DNA from: an uncultured Oscillospiraceae bacterium
GTDB taxonomy: Bacteria; Bacillota; Clostridia; Oscillospirales; Acutalibacteraceae
Direction: 5' to 3'
Length of the DNA stretch: 7,342 bases
NCBI GenBank assembly: GCA_900555805.1
Contig: USMJ01000056.1
Span: 1-7,342 of the forward strand
The notes beneath the pieces were generated by a model, which saw only the letters and a program-made list of their open reading frames with translations, was not told the origin of the DNA and made no database searches. Of this stretch, positions 1 through 6,144 are shown piece after piece; within the stretch, counting starts at the first letter, position 1, and each line of letters begins with the position of its first letter. The position numbers were made by a program, and so were the translations under genes.

Positions 1-572
1 TCCCAGATGATGTCGTTGGCTTCTTTTAGAGTTGTTGTATGCGGAGCGGTGACGAGCTTTTCGAACGGCGTCATGAACGAGCTGACCTTTTCATCCGTCG
101 TCATTCTGCTGACGCGGTAGTCTCTGCCCGTGACTATACCAAGAAGCTTTCCGTGGCTTGTTCCGTCTTCCGTGACGGCTATTGTGGAGTGGCCTGTTCG
201 GTCGACTGTGTCAAGAACGTCGGCGAGCGTTGCGTCGGGCTTAAGGTTTGAATCGCTGACGACGAAACCGGCTTTATAGCTCTTGACCTTGGCGACCATA
301 GCCGCCTCGCTTTCTATTGACTGCGAACCGTAGATAAAAGATACTCCGCCCTCTTTGGCGAGAGCGACCGCCATTGTGTCGTCGGAAACCGACTGCATTA
401 TAGCGGAAACAAGCGGAATATTTAAACTCAGCGAAGGTTTCTCGCCCTTCTTGAATTTGACAAGCGGAGCTTTGAGACACACATTGTCGGGAATACAATC
501 GGGACCCGTGTATCCGGGAATCAGTAGATATTCGCTGAAAGTTCTTGACGGTTCATCGTAATAAAAAGCCAT
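1..572 (-). CDS. guaB: IMP dehydrogenase, N-terminal 190 codons (runs off the left edge)
   Basis: IMP dehydrogenase oxidises IMP to XMP with NAD+, the committed step of GMP synthesis, in the cytoplasm. The visible part opens with [20 protein letters not shown], the N-terminus typical of clostridial enzymes. It continues with the first barrel strands ([20 protein letters not shown], about 52-71, and [13 protein letters not shown], about 75-87). Residues about 95-190 enter the inserted CBS (Bateman) region, with [35 protein letters not shown] and [11 protein letters not shown]. The catalytic cysteine loop and the C-terminal barrel lie outside the window, so completeness cannot be judged. The ATG at 572-570 is supported by GGAGGA at 585-580. 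Codons are GC-rich at third positions and nothing looks decayed. The gene has its own promoter and a structured leader rather than depending on the upstream SanA-like gene. Confidence 0.96.
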   Translation of the reverse strand, partial: MAFYYDEPSRTFSEYLLIPGYTGPDCIPDNVCLKAPLVKFKKGEKPSLSLNIPLVSAIMQSVSDDTMAVALAKEGGVSFIYGSQSIESEAAMVAKVKSYKAGFVVSDSNLKPDATLADVLDTVDRTGHSTIAVTEDGTSHGKLLGIVTGRDYRVSRMTTDEKVSSFMTPFEKLVTAPHTTTLKEANDIIW

Positions 573-611
573 ATGACAGTCCTCCAAACAGAAATTTTAA
601 TAGATCAAACC

Positions 612-656
612 GGGACGCTGAAACTTAAATTAGCTCAAATAAGTTTACAGAACCCC
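612..656 (-). promoter_or_regulatory. Hairpin in the guaB 5' leader
   Basis: Read on the minus strand, the guaB leader can fold as GGGGT / CTG / AAACTTA, a 12-nt loop, then TAAGTTT / CAG / GTCCC. This gives 15 pairs (two of them G-U) with one mismatch and one bulged U. No U-tract follows, so it is not a simple terminator, and I do not see the conserved core of a purine riboswitch. It lies about 27 nt upstream of the Shine-Dalgarno sequence, inside the transcript predicted from the promoter at 676-704. A regulatory role is inference. Confidence 0.4.
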
Positions 657-675
657 AGATTAAATTATTTCGACT

Positions 676-704
676 ATTGTAATAGTTTGCAGACAAAAAT
701 TCAA
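676..704 (-). promoter_or_regulatory. Sigma-A promoter for guaB
   Basis: On the minus strand, TTGAAT (704-699) is followed after exactly 17 bp by TACAAT (681-676). Transcription would start near 669, giving a guaB leader of roughly 97 nt that contains the 612-656 hairpin. Confidence 0.65.
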
Positions 705-733
705 TAGGCAGAATCCCAAAATAAATTTCGGTT

Positions 734-1438
734 TTATGTCTTATCATTGGTCAAATCGCCGTTTCCGTTGACTGGGATAGCTTCGCCGAGGTATGTTGAC
801 TCGGGTTTTATCATGCACTTGACGAAGTCTTTGTCACGCGCGAGAATTTCTCTTACATCGCGCTGAAACTGACCCGCGTACAACCGTTGGTCTGAGGCCA
901 CTCCGTAGGCTTCAAGTCCGAGCTTTTCGGCGATATATAACGCGCGGTACAAATGATATCCCTGCGTGACGATAACTATTTTCTTCGCTTGGAAGATATC
1001 GCGGGCGCGATACATGGAGTCGTAGGTCGAGAAGCCTGCGTGGTCCATGAAAACATCGCTGCTTTCGACGCCACTATCAACGGCGAATTTCTTCATGACA
1101 TTCACTTCGTCGTAGTTTTTTCTTCCGTGGTCGCCCGACATCAGAATCTTCGGGGCGGTGCCGTTTTTATAAAGCTCCAATCCCCTTTCAAGTCTGTCGT
1201 TGAGCATCGGGCTCGGCTGATCGCCTCTGACGCCGCAACCGAGGACTAAAACGCAGTCGACATTTTCGAGTTTTGCGGCTTCGTCGGCAGTTATCACTCT
1301 CGGCGACGCGCTGTTTTTAACGAACGCGTCAACGCCGAAAACCGCGCACACGCCCAAAACGCATACCGCAAAAAGGCAAACGGCGGCTTCGATCAGTTTT
1401 CTCTTCTTCGACTTCGGTTTCTTTTCGTTCTTTTTCAT
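734..1438 (-). CDS. SanA/YdcF/ElyC-type envelope protein (DUF218 family)
   Basis: A 234-residue protein with a basic N-terminus, one membrane segment (about 14-36) and a DUF218-type domain outside the membrane. SanA in enterobacteria is linked to envelope barrier function and vancomycin exclusion at high temperature; the biochemical activity of the family is poorly defined. Recognisable blocks are VLVLGCGVRGDQPSPMLNDR (63-82), ILMSGDHGRKNYDEVNVM (98-115), DHAGFSTYDSMYRAR (132-146) and VTQGYHLYRALYIAEKLGL (157-175). The domain looks intact, followed by a polar tail. The ATG is preceded by AAGGA in a purine-rich stretch. It stands alone: guaB downstream has its own promoter, and the small gene upstream is divergent. 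Family assignment is confident; a specific role in this organism is not known. Confidence 0.88.
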   Translation of the reverse strand: MKKNEKKPKSKKRKLIEAAVCLFAVCVLGVCAVFGVDAFVKNSASPRVITADEAAKLENVDCVLVLGCGVRGDQPSPMLNDRLERGLELYKNGTAPKILMSGDHGRKNYDEVNVMKKFAVDSGVESSDVFMDHAGFSTYDSMYRARDIFQAKKIVIVTQGYHLYRALYIAEKLGLEAYGVASDQRLYAGQFQRDVREILARDKDFVKCMIKPESTYLGEAIPVNGNGDLTNDKT

Positions 1439-1483
1439 TTTTATCCTTCCTTTCCTCCCGTCGGACGGGCTGTTAATAGCTTC

Positions 1484-1512
1484 ATTTTACACTAAAGAGC
1501 AAAATTTGTAAA
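1484..1512 (-). promoter_or_regulatory. Promoter for the SanA-like gene
   Basis: On the minus strand, TTTACA (1512-1507), a 17-bp spacer, then TAAAAT (1489-1484). The predicted start is near 1477, about 40 nt before the ATG. The short leader contains CCCGT-CCG-ACGGG (1469-1457), a small hairpin that reaches into the purine-rich ribosome binding region and could tune translation. Confidence 0.6.
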
Positions 1513-1520
1513 GCCGTTTT

Positions 1521-1536
1521 GATAGCGTACGCTGTC
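1521..1536. repeat. 16-bp near-palindrome between divergent genes
   Basis: GATAGCGTACGCTGTC contains the perfect palindrome AGCGTACGCT; the full 16 bp is symmetric apart from one T/G position. It lies just upstream of the -35 box of the SanA-like gene, where a dimeric regulator could bind. No regulator gene is visible nearby. Confidence 0.3.
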
Positions 1537-1631
1537 GGTTTTTCGGAAATTTCGGCATTTTTGCCCGACTGTTAGTGAATATCAACTAAAAGTTTTTGAA
1601 TTTGTCTTTGTAATATTATTGATTGTTCTCA

Positions 1632-1660
1632 TTGATTTTTTGCATGAAAATAAGTATACT
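1632..1660 (+). promoter_or_regulatory. Promoter for the 76-residue gene
   Basis: TTGATT (1632-1637), a 17-bp spacer, then TATACT (1655-1660). Transcription would begin near 1667, about 25 nt before the ATG at 1692. Confidence 0.65.
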
Positions 1661-1663
1661 TAT
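1650..1663. promoter_or_regulatory. Perfect 14-bp palindrome over the -10 box (candidate operator)
   Basis: ATAAGTATACTTAT is its own reverse complement over all 14 bp and covers the whole TATACT -10 element of the small gene's promoter. That is the geometry of a repressor site. A chance AT-rich palindrome is possible, so the operator role is inference. Confidence 0.4.
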
Positions 1664-1691
1664 AACAGTAAAGCAGAAAGGAGTTTTGTCA

Positions 1692-1922
1692 ATGAAAAAG
1701 GTTATTTGCAGAGTTGAATACGACACTGACAACGCAGAGCTTGTAAAGAAAGTGACCTTCGGCAACTTCGGTGAAAGCGATGGCTATGAAGAAAGTCTTT
1801 ACAAGACGGCTAATGGATCATATTTCCTTTATGTCAACGGCGGAGCTGATTCAAAGCATCCGACCGAAGATATCAAGCGTATGTCCAAGGACAAGGCTGC
1901 GGCTTGGGTCAAAAACAACTGA
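1692..1922 (+). CDS. Small uncharacterised protein, 76 residues (YDTD...YFLY type)
   Basis: A soluble protein with no membrane segment or signal peptide. It starts MKKVICRVEYDTDNAELVKK, has a central block EESLYKTANGSYFLYVNGGA and ends MSKDKAAAWVKNN. This pattern (an early YDTD-A, a central E-LY----G-YFLY--GG, and a C-terminal K/E-A--W) resembles small hypothetical proteins I recall as common in Firmicutes genomes and their mobile elements. None has a function I can name, and the match is from memory. The ATG at 1692 is chosen over an in-frame ATG at 1623 because AGAAAGGAG lies just upstream and the predicted transcript starts near 1667. It has its own promoter, a candidate operator and a strong terminator, so it is a self-contained unit and the only plus-strand gene I accept here. 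Confidence 0.8.
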   Translation: MKKVICRVEYDTDNAELVKKVTFGNFGESDGYEESLYKTANGSYFLYVNGGADSKHPTEDIKRMSKDKAAAWVKNN

Positions 1923-1937
1923 GATAAAAACTGACTG

Positions 1938-1973
1938 AAATCCCTGCATCGTGAACGGTGCAGGGATTTTTTT
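1938..1973 (+). terminator. Intrinsic terminator of the 76-residue gene
   Basis: AAATCCCTGCA pairs perfectly with TGCAGGGATTT (11 bp, extended by two inner pairs to a GTGAAC loop), and seven T residues run through 1967-1973. It begins 15 bp after the stop codon. On the minus strand the run after the stem is short, so it is mainly a plus-strand terminator. Confidence 0.92.
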
Positions 1974-2019
1974 GCTTGGGGTTTGTGAGCTGAAAGCCGA
2001 AAGTCCGATACAATCAAAG

Positions 2020-2051
2020 TGAGCCGCAGGGATGCGTACTCCTTCGGCTCA
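2020..2051. repeat. Inverted repeat downstream of rbgA
   Basis: TGAGCCG (2020-2026) and CGGCTCA (2045-2051) form a 7-bp stem, with AGG/CCT pairing further in after an A-G mismatch. On the minus strand it starts 14 bp after the rbgA stop codon. It is followed only by CTTTG, so it would be a weak terminator at best, or a 3'-end stabilising hairpin. Confidence 0.4.
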
Positions 2052-2065
2052 TCGAAATATCTATC

Positions 2066-2944
2066 TTAATAATCTTCGGGAACTTCGAACGAAAGCCGAC
2101 CGAGCTTTCCGCCCCGATATTCGTCGAGGAGCATGACCGACGCTCTTTCCGTGTCGATCTCACCTCCGCTTATGAGCATACCTCTTTTTCTTCCGATAAG
2201 CTCCATGATCTCGTATGTTTCCGAATTCGCGACATCGTCGGGCTTAAGCTTATACCTTTCGCAAAGCAAGTCGGCGTAATCCTTTTTGAGCACATCCAAA
2301 AGCCGCAAAGCCATTGTCTCGGTGTCGGTCACATCATCCTTGACGGAGCCAATGAACGCCAGTCTGTCGCCGACGGTTTTATCGTCGAACTTAGGCCAGA
2401 GTACACCCGGAGTATCGAGCAGTTCTATACCGTTTCCGATGACGAACCATTGGTTCTGTCTGGTTACGCCCGGTTTATCGGCGACCTTGGCGCGGTTTCG
2501 CCCTGCCATTCTGTTGATAAATGAGGACTTGCCAGTGTTGGGGATTCCGACGACCATGACCCTGAGCGCCTTGCCGCTCATCCCCTTTTCTTCGTTTGAC
2601 TTTATTTTGTCCGCAAGCACCTGTCTGACAAGCGGTCTGTAAGCGTTGAGACCCTTACCGCTGCGGCAGTCGACTGCTATGGCATACTGACCGTGAGCCT
2701 TGAAATATTCGATCCATCTTTTCGTGGTCTTTTCGTCCGCCATATCGCACTTATTGAGAAGCACGATTCTCGGCTTTCTCTGCGTCAGTTCGTCAAGCTC
2801 GGGATTTCGGCTGCTCATGGGTATTCTTGCGTCGAGCAGCTCCGTTACGGCGTCGACAAGCGGCAGGCTCTCTTTGATTAGCCTGCGCGTTTTCGCCATA
2901 TGTCCCGGAAACCACTGCACGGTCTGTTTTTGAAAATCAGCCAC
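2066..2944 (-). CDS. rbgA: Ribosome biogenesis GTPase RbgA/YlqF
   Basis: A 292-residue circularly permuted GTPase that acts in late assembly of the 50S ribosomal subunit. The permuted motif order is clear: G4 NKCD (64-67), G5-like DCRSGKG (92-98), G1 P-loop GIPNTGKSS (133-141), G2 threonine in KPGVTRQ (T161), G3 DTPG (177-180). The N-terminal WFPGHMAK block carries the histidine known to be needed for hydrolysis in Bacillus RbgA (His9 there, His15 here). The C-terminal helical RNA-binding region is present and length is normal. I choose the GTG at 2944 because GGGGGA (2956-2951) sits 6 nt before it; the in-frame ATG at 2962 has no ribosome binding site and adds six non-family residues. It follows the GDYXXLXY gene after 39 bp, probably in one operon. 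Confidence 0.95.
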   Translation of the reverse strand: MADFQKQTVQWFPGHMAKTRRLIKESLPLVDAVTELLDARIPMSSRNPELDELTQRKPRIVLLNKCDMADEKTTKRWIEYFKAHGQYAIAVDCRSGKGLNAYRPLVRQVLADKIKSNEEKGMSGKALRVMVVGIPNTGKSSFINRMAGRNRAKVADKPGVTRQNQWFVIGNGIELLDTPGVLWPKFDDKTVGDRLAFIGSVKDDVTDTETMALRLLDVLKKDYADLLCERYKLKPDDVANSETYEIMELIGRKRGMLISGGEIDTERASVMLLDEYRGGKLGRLSFEVPEDY

Positions 2945-2983
2945 TTTGTTTCCCCCATTCATCTGATTTCTATATAGATATTA

Positions 2984-3469
2984 TCAATTATTTTTCAAGT
3001 ATTCCTGTATGGTTTTATCGTCAACATACATATTTTCGAGAACGACTTTTCCGTTTCTCGCTCTGACCTTAATATAAATTTCGCTGCCGTACTCATAGAT
3101 TTTGTGAAACAGCGATTCGTACGCTTTTGAATCGAGCTTGATCTGTTTGACGGGAAAAGTGAATCCGCCGTCGGTTGCGCTCTGAACATACGGCGCGGTC
3201 GGTCTGGTATATTCGACAGAAGATATAGAAGCGAAGCCGTCTTCACCGACGGAGATAACGCCGTATCTCGCGTTCTCGGGTACGGTCGCCCAATCAATAT
3301 CGGTTATGGAGAAACTGATTTTGTCTCCGACGGCGTACGCGCTGACTCTGAACTTATACTCGGCTCCCTGCCTCAGAACATCGTACCTATCTAAAGCGAA
3401 GAAAGCAGGAACGGCTATCTGAACCAATATAACCGCTATCAATAACGACAGAAGAACTTTCTTTTTCAT
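2984..3469 (-). CDS. GDYXXLXY-family membrane-anchored protein with altered core motif
   Basis: A 161-residue protein with an N-terminal membrane anchor or uncleaved signal (about 4-24) and an extracytoplasmic domain. The C-terminal part fits the GDYXXLXY family: YGVISVGEDGFASISSVEYT (69-88), then IYIKVRARNGKVVLENMYVD and a final IQEYL. The partner is also right: these proteins are usually encoded next to DUF2157 membrane proteins, and here the start codon overlaps the DUF2157 stop by ATGA (3466-3469), implying translational coupling. The signature is degenerate. After EYKFRV I read SAYAVGDKISFSI, so GDK replaces GDY and the usual preceding D-P-R-D-P-F-R-type segment is missing. Function of the family is unknown; roles in the envelope are guesses. 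Confidence 0.72.
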   Translation of the reverse strand: MKKKVLLSLLIAVILVQIAVPAFFALDRYDVLRQGAEYKFRVSAYAVGDKISFSITDIDWATVPENARYGVISVGEDGFASISSVEYTRPTAPYVQSATDGGFTFPVKQIKLDSKAYESLFHKIYEYGSEIYIKVRARNGKVVLENMYVDDKTIQEYLKNN

Positions 3470-4758
3470 TGCGTCCGCACCTCCTCGCTGTCGCCGGAAT
3501 TCTTCTTTCGTTTGGCGAGATGCCTGTTGACAAGGAAAAACGCAACGCCTATCGCTATGAACACTATGCCCTTGGCAAAAATATTGAAGTTCCAGTTGAA
3601 GAAACGCAGCACCACCATTGCGCCGACGGTGAGTATACCGACGTTTGTCTGAAAAGCGTTACAGTCGTTTGTTCCGAAAACAATCAGCGAAATTCCTGTA
3701 GCGAGCATTGCGGCATTTGACAATACTGTGCATAAAAGCTGACTCGGCAACAAATTTATGCTGAACAATATTAAAAGCAGCACGCAGAAAAACGCAGGTA
3801 TAATTATCGAAATCTTAAACTTATCTAAGCCTTTGATAACCGACATTATAACAGCGGCAACGCAAAGTATCACCGCAGGGACCGCCTGCGCGAGCAGAAT
3901 CCCGAAGCTATAGTCTGTCTCGGGCGCGTACCACGAATAGAACGACGAGAAAACTCCGATAATAACGGCGATTCCGAGCGTTCCGAAAATCCCGCAAGCG
4001 TCGAGATATCGTTTCTTTCTGTCGGACAGCGAAAATATCACAGCGAAATATGCAAGCTCGGTCGCGGTGCCGTCGGAAAAATTAAACTTGTCAGCCGTCA
4101 CGATAATAAACGCGAGAACCGCCGCGATATTCAGCCAGCGGACATATTCGATCCGTCCGTAAACAGGAGTTTCCTCGCTTTTGATTCTTAAAATCAGCAG
4201 CGCGCCCAACGCAATCAGCAAAACAAACGCGGCGAATTTAAGCGACATCGCCGATGCCATACCGCTTGCGCCACAATATATCGCGCCTGCGAAATACAGG
4301 ATAAGCGGCGACACAGCGGAGAGAATATACATCACGGGCAGGGTCAAAATGACGCACGCAAGAACATAATTCTCAGCGAAATCGGAAACGTTGAAGCTGT
4401 TGTTTATCATGGCGAGCGAGGCGCATATTCCTGCCGTATAGGCTATTGAGACGCACTCGCGGAAAACATTGTTGCCATACTTTTTAAGGACGGTATACAC
4501 TGCCGCGGCCTGACCGACGAGCATCGGCACAAACGAGACAACGCCCTTGACTTCGATCGGCAGGTTTCTCCAATTCGTCGCGAAAATCAATATCACGCCT
4601 GCCCCGACGAAAACCGCGCTGAATATCGCGAAAATCGTTGTTAGCGTCCGATTGCCGCCCTCCGAGTATTTTTTTCTCAGCTTCTCGGCCGACTCAGCGT
4701 CGATTATGTTTTCTTTTTCCCATTCGTCGATCTCTTTGAGACGCCGTTTGTTCACCAT
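3466..4758 (-). CDS. DUF2157 multi-pass membrane protein
   Basis: A 430-residue polytopic membrane protein. A cytoplasmic N-terminal helical region (1-35, IDEWEKENIIDAESAEKLRK) matches the short 'linker plus D/E-rich helix' that opens DUF2157 proteins. It is followed by the diagnostic first segment GAGVILIFATNWRNLP (52-67) and about ten or more hydrophobic helices. The end, RFFNWNFNIFAKGIVFIAIG (385-404) plus a basic tail, also fits the family. Its biochemical role is not established. The ATG at 4758 has AGGAAG roughly ten bases upstream; a GTG immediately follows it and is a minor alternative. It is the first gene of the likely DUF2157, GDYXXLXY, rbgA operon, with its own promoter at 4781-4809. 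Confidence 0.88.
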   Translation of the reverse strand: MVNKRRLKEIDEWEKENIIDAESAEKLRKKYSEGGNRTLTTIFAIFSAVFVGAGVILIFATNWRNLPIEVKGVVSFVPMLVGQAAAVYTVLKKYGNNVFRECVSIAYTAGICASLAMINNSFNVSDFAENYVLACVILTLPVMYILSAVSPLILYFAGAIYCGASGMASAMSLKFAAFVLLIALGALLILRIKSEETPVYGRIEYVRWLNIAAVLAFIIVTADKFNFSDGTATELAYFAVIFSLSDRKKRYLDACGIFGTLGIAVIIGVFSSFYSWYAPETDYSFGILLAQAVPAVILCVAAVIMSVIKGLDKFKISIIIPAFFCVLLLILFSINLLPSQLLCTVLSNAAMLATGISLIVFGTNDCNAFQTNVGILTVGAMVVLRFFNWNFNIFAKGIVFIAIGVAFFLVNRHLAKRKKNSGDSEEVRTQ

Positions 4759-4780
4759 ATAATCACTTCCTCACAGTATA

Positions 4781-4809
4781 AATGTACCACAAAGCGGAAA
4801 ATTTTTCAA
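4781..4809 (-). promoter_or_regulatory. Promoter for the DUF2157-GDYXXLXY-rbgA operon
   Basis: On the minus strand, TTGAAA (4809-4804), a 17-bp spacer, then TACATT (4786-4781), giving a leader of about 17 nt. A better-looking TATACT at 4780-4775 lacks a properly spaced -35 box and would place the start almost on the ribosome binding site. Confidence 0.5.
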
Positions 4810-4836
4810 CACCGCCGTCTAATGAAAATGTCCCGT

Positions 4837-4894
4837 TCCGAGATTAAATGTTCGGTACGCACGAATTCGTGCGTACCGCAAATTATTTCTCGGA
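4837..4894. repeat. 58-bp composite loopless palindrome
   Basis: The core at 4853-4878 is a perfect 26-bp palindrome (half-site CGGTACGCACGAA, with an EcoRI-type GAATTC at the centre). About the same centre, TCCGAGA (4837-4843) pairs with TCTCGGA (4888-4894), and four of the nine intervening positions also pair, so 24 of 29 positions are symmetric. It lies 48 bp after the 220-residue gene and 28 bp before the -35 of the next operon. The minus-strand flank after the core (AACATTTAATC) is only weakly T-rich, so it may act as a terminator, a dispersed palindromic repeat or a protein binding site. Confidence 0.8.
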
Positions 4895-4942
4895 TCATAA
4901 GCGAGTTCTCGGCGAAGTTTCATTTCGGCGCGATCAAACTTA

Positions 4943-5605
4943 TCAGAATGGTGTGTTGCAGATAAATGAATAGCAAACTTTATGCTTAGCGTCGTTGAAG
5001 TCAATACTCGCTTCGTATTTTTCGCCGTCAAATATGTTGTAGCTGTAGCCTTCGTCGTCTTGCGTATAGCTTTTGCTCGCAAGGACTTTTGTCTTTAGCG
5101 GAAGATATTCATTTTCGGGAAGTTCCCACGCCGCTGCTATTAAATAATCGCCGTGTAAACTGCCGTAGTAGCGATATTTCACATTTTCAGCCGATTCGGG
5201 GATACTCGCCGGGAAGAATTCATCTATATATCGCTGATCCGTCTCGGCAAAGTCGTCTTCGATTTTCAAGTAATTGTCGGCGTTTTCGGTATATGAAGCC
5301 ATAGGATACAAAATGGTCGTAACTATCCTGAAGCCGAATGTGAAGACTAAGGTATAAAGAAAACACATAACCGCAACGACGGTCATAATAATGTCGATCG
5401 CCTTTTTGCCGTTAAAAAGACGGTCGGATAAGAGGCTGTATAGCAACGAAACAATCGGCAGGATAAGCAGGACAGGCATAATTATGTATCCGTATCTGAG
5501 TTTATCGAATGTAGGATATTTTAATCTGAAACATATAATTATGAATGGAATATATGTCAGCAAAAGCCAAAATATCGAAATGGATGTTCTTGTTATTTTT
5601 GTCAT
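4943..5605 (-). CDS. Uncharacterised membrane-anchored protein, 220 residues
   Basis: I do not recognise a named family. Residues 1-100 hold three hydrophobic segments (about 9-27, 38-59 and 69-95), with a short basic stretch (DRLFNGKKA) between the second and third. Residues 100-220 form a polar, Tyr- and Glu/Asp-rich domain probably outside the cell (blocks DEFFPASIPESAENVKYRYY and DYLIAAAWELPENEYLPLK), with two cysteines (211, 216) near the C-terminus. The FFP-IPE-A--VKYRYY pattern reminds me of hypothetical clostridial surface proteins, but I cannot name one. The start has AAAGGAG 8 nt upstream. It lies 79 bp after the 99-residue membrane gene and is the last gene before the 4837-4894 palindrome. 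It is probably co-transcribed with the small genes upstream; no promoter of its own was found. Confidence 0.82.
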   Translation of the reverse strand: MTKITRTSISIFWLLLTYIPFIIICFRLKYPTFDKLRYGYIIMPVLLILPIVSLLYSLLSDRLFNGKKAIDIIMTVVAVMCFLYTLVFTFGFRIVTTILYPMASYTENADNYLKIEDDFAETDQRYIDEFFPASIPESAENVKYRYYGSLHGDYLIAAAWELPENEYLPLKTKVLASKSYTQDDEGYSYNIFDGEKYEASIDFNDAKHKVCYSFICNTPF

Positions 5606-5635
5606 TTTTCATTCTCCTTTTTTCTTTGAAATATG

Positions 5636-5665
5636 TCACATAAATTTATAAAATTTCTTCTTCAT
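5636..5665 (-). CDS. Possible 9-codon leader ORF
   Basis: In the 79-bp gap between the 99- and 220-residue genes, AAGGAGCGGGG precedes an ATG at 5665 and encodes MKKKFYKFM followed by TGA. A Shine-Dalgarno sequence this good in front of such a short frame could mean a leader peptide that couples translation to the next gene, or the stump of a decayed gene. Nothing in the sequence (such as a run of one amino acid codon) suggests classic attenuation. Confidence 0.22.
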   Translation of the reverse strand: MKKKFYKFM

Positions 5666-5684
5666 TCCCCGCTCCTTATTTTCA

Positions 5685-5984
5685 TTATAAGCTTACGGCA
5701 AAAGCTATAAACAGGTTGAGTTCGGCGAGCTTTTCTCTGAAAAGCAGTGTCAACAGACCCAATATCGCCATATATATCAGCGACTTGAATATCATCTTAA
5801 CCGTGCTGTCATTTATGAAGTATAGCCCCATTGACGTTACCGCCATTCCTATGATTAAAACTATATCGCCTATTTTTTGAAACGCGGCGTTCTTCTCTGA
5901 GAAAGAAACAGAGATTAAAACTATAATTATACAAGCAACAATTATGACCGTGCATGCGATATACTTTTTCTTCATTGCTTCCAT
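5685..5984 (-). CDS. Small hypothetical membrane protein, 99 residues
   Basis: No family recognised. A short basic N-terminus (MEAMKKK) is followed by three clear hydrophobic segments at about 8-28, 38-57 and 64-83. There is a polar turn, FREKLAEL, and a hydrophobic end, NLFIAFAVSL, that could be a fourth short segment. Loops are short, so nearly the whole protein is in the membrane. The ATG at 5984 follows GTGGAG with 7-nt spacing; an overlapping ATG in another frame at 6003 is unsupported. Small membrane proteins like this occur as immunity proteins, stress proteins and transporter accessories; nothing here chooses between them. It sits between the signal-peptide ORF and the 220-residue gene on the same strand. 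Confidence 0.75.
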   Translation of the reverse strand: MEAMKKKYIACTVIIVACIIIVLISVSFSEKNAAFQKIGDIVLIIGMAVTSMGLYFINDSTVKMIFKSLIYMAILGLLTLLFREKLAELNLFIAFAVSL

Positions 5985-6002
5985 TTTGTTTCTCCACTTT
6001 CA

Positions 6003-6031
6003 TTTATAGTTTCGATATGCTTTTTCGTCAA
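6003..6031 (-). promoter_or_regulatory. Possible second promoter before the 99-residue gene
   Basis: On the minus strand, TTGACG (6031-6026), a 17-bp spacer, then TATAAA (6008-6003). The predicted start near 5997 falls at the edge of the ribosome binding site, leaving almost no leader, so the call is tentative. Confidence 0.3.
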
Positions 6032-6144
6032 TATTGTTCTGATTCAGCATATTTTATAAACCGTCCGAATTTTAAACTCGTGCCTGTTTGCTTTCGGTAC
6101 GCCCGAGTGTGTTCTTCGGGTGAGTTTTTCAGTCGGGTTTCAGC

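Noticed and set aside
573..670. Purine riboswitch in the guaB leader
   Set aside because: The leader folds as one extended hairpin, but the three-way junction and conserved loop sequences of the purine aptamer were not found.
953..1249. 98-residue plus-strand ORF inside the SanA-like gene
   Set aside because: Antisense shadow of a recognised family with intact motifs.
1623..1691. In-frame upstream ATG for the 76-residue gene
   Set aside because: It would cover the promoter and palindrome, and lacks a ribosome binding site; ATG 1692 has AGAAAGGAG.
2020..2051. Intrinsic terminator after rbgA
   Set aside because: A stem is present, but the minus-strand sequence after it is CTTTGATTG, not a U-tract; kept only as an inverted repeat.
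2286..2933. Three plus-strand ORFs inside rbgA
   Set aside because: They are antisense frames of a well-supported GTPase and carry no independent signals.
2945..2962. ATG at 2962 as the rbgA start
   Set aside because: No Shine-Dalgarno sequence before it; GGGGGA lies inside this stretch and points to the GTG at 2944, giving the usual family N-terminus.
4819..5082. 87-residue minus-strand ORF running through the palindrome
   Set aside because: Most of it is an alternate frame of the 220-residue gene and the rest is translated palindrome; no ribosome binding site. A dispersed repeat could still make it recur in annotations.
6082..6130. Plus-strand terminator (CGCCCGA...TCGGGTG followed by GAGTTTTTC)
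   Set aside because: A 7-bp stem and five T residues are present, but there is no plus-strand gene upstream to terminate, and the T-run starts several bases after the stem.
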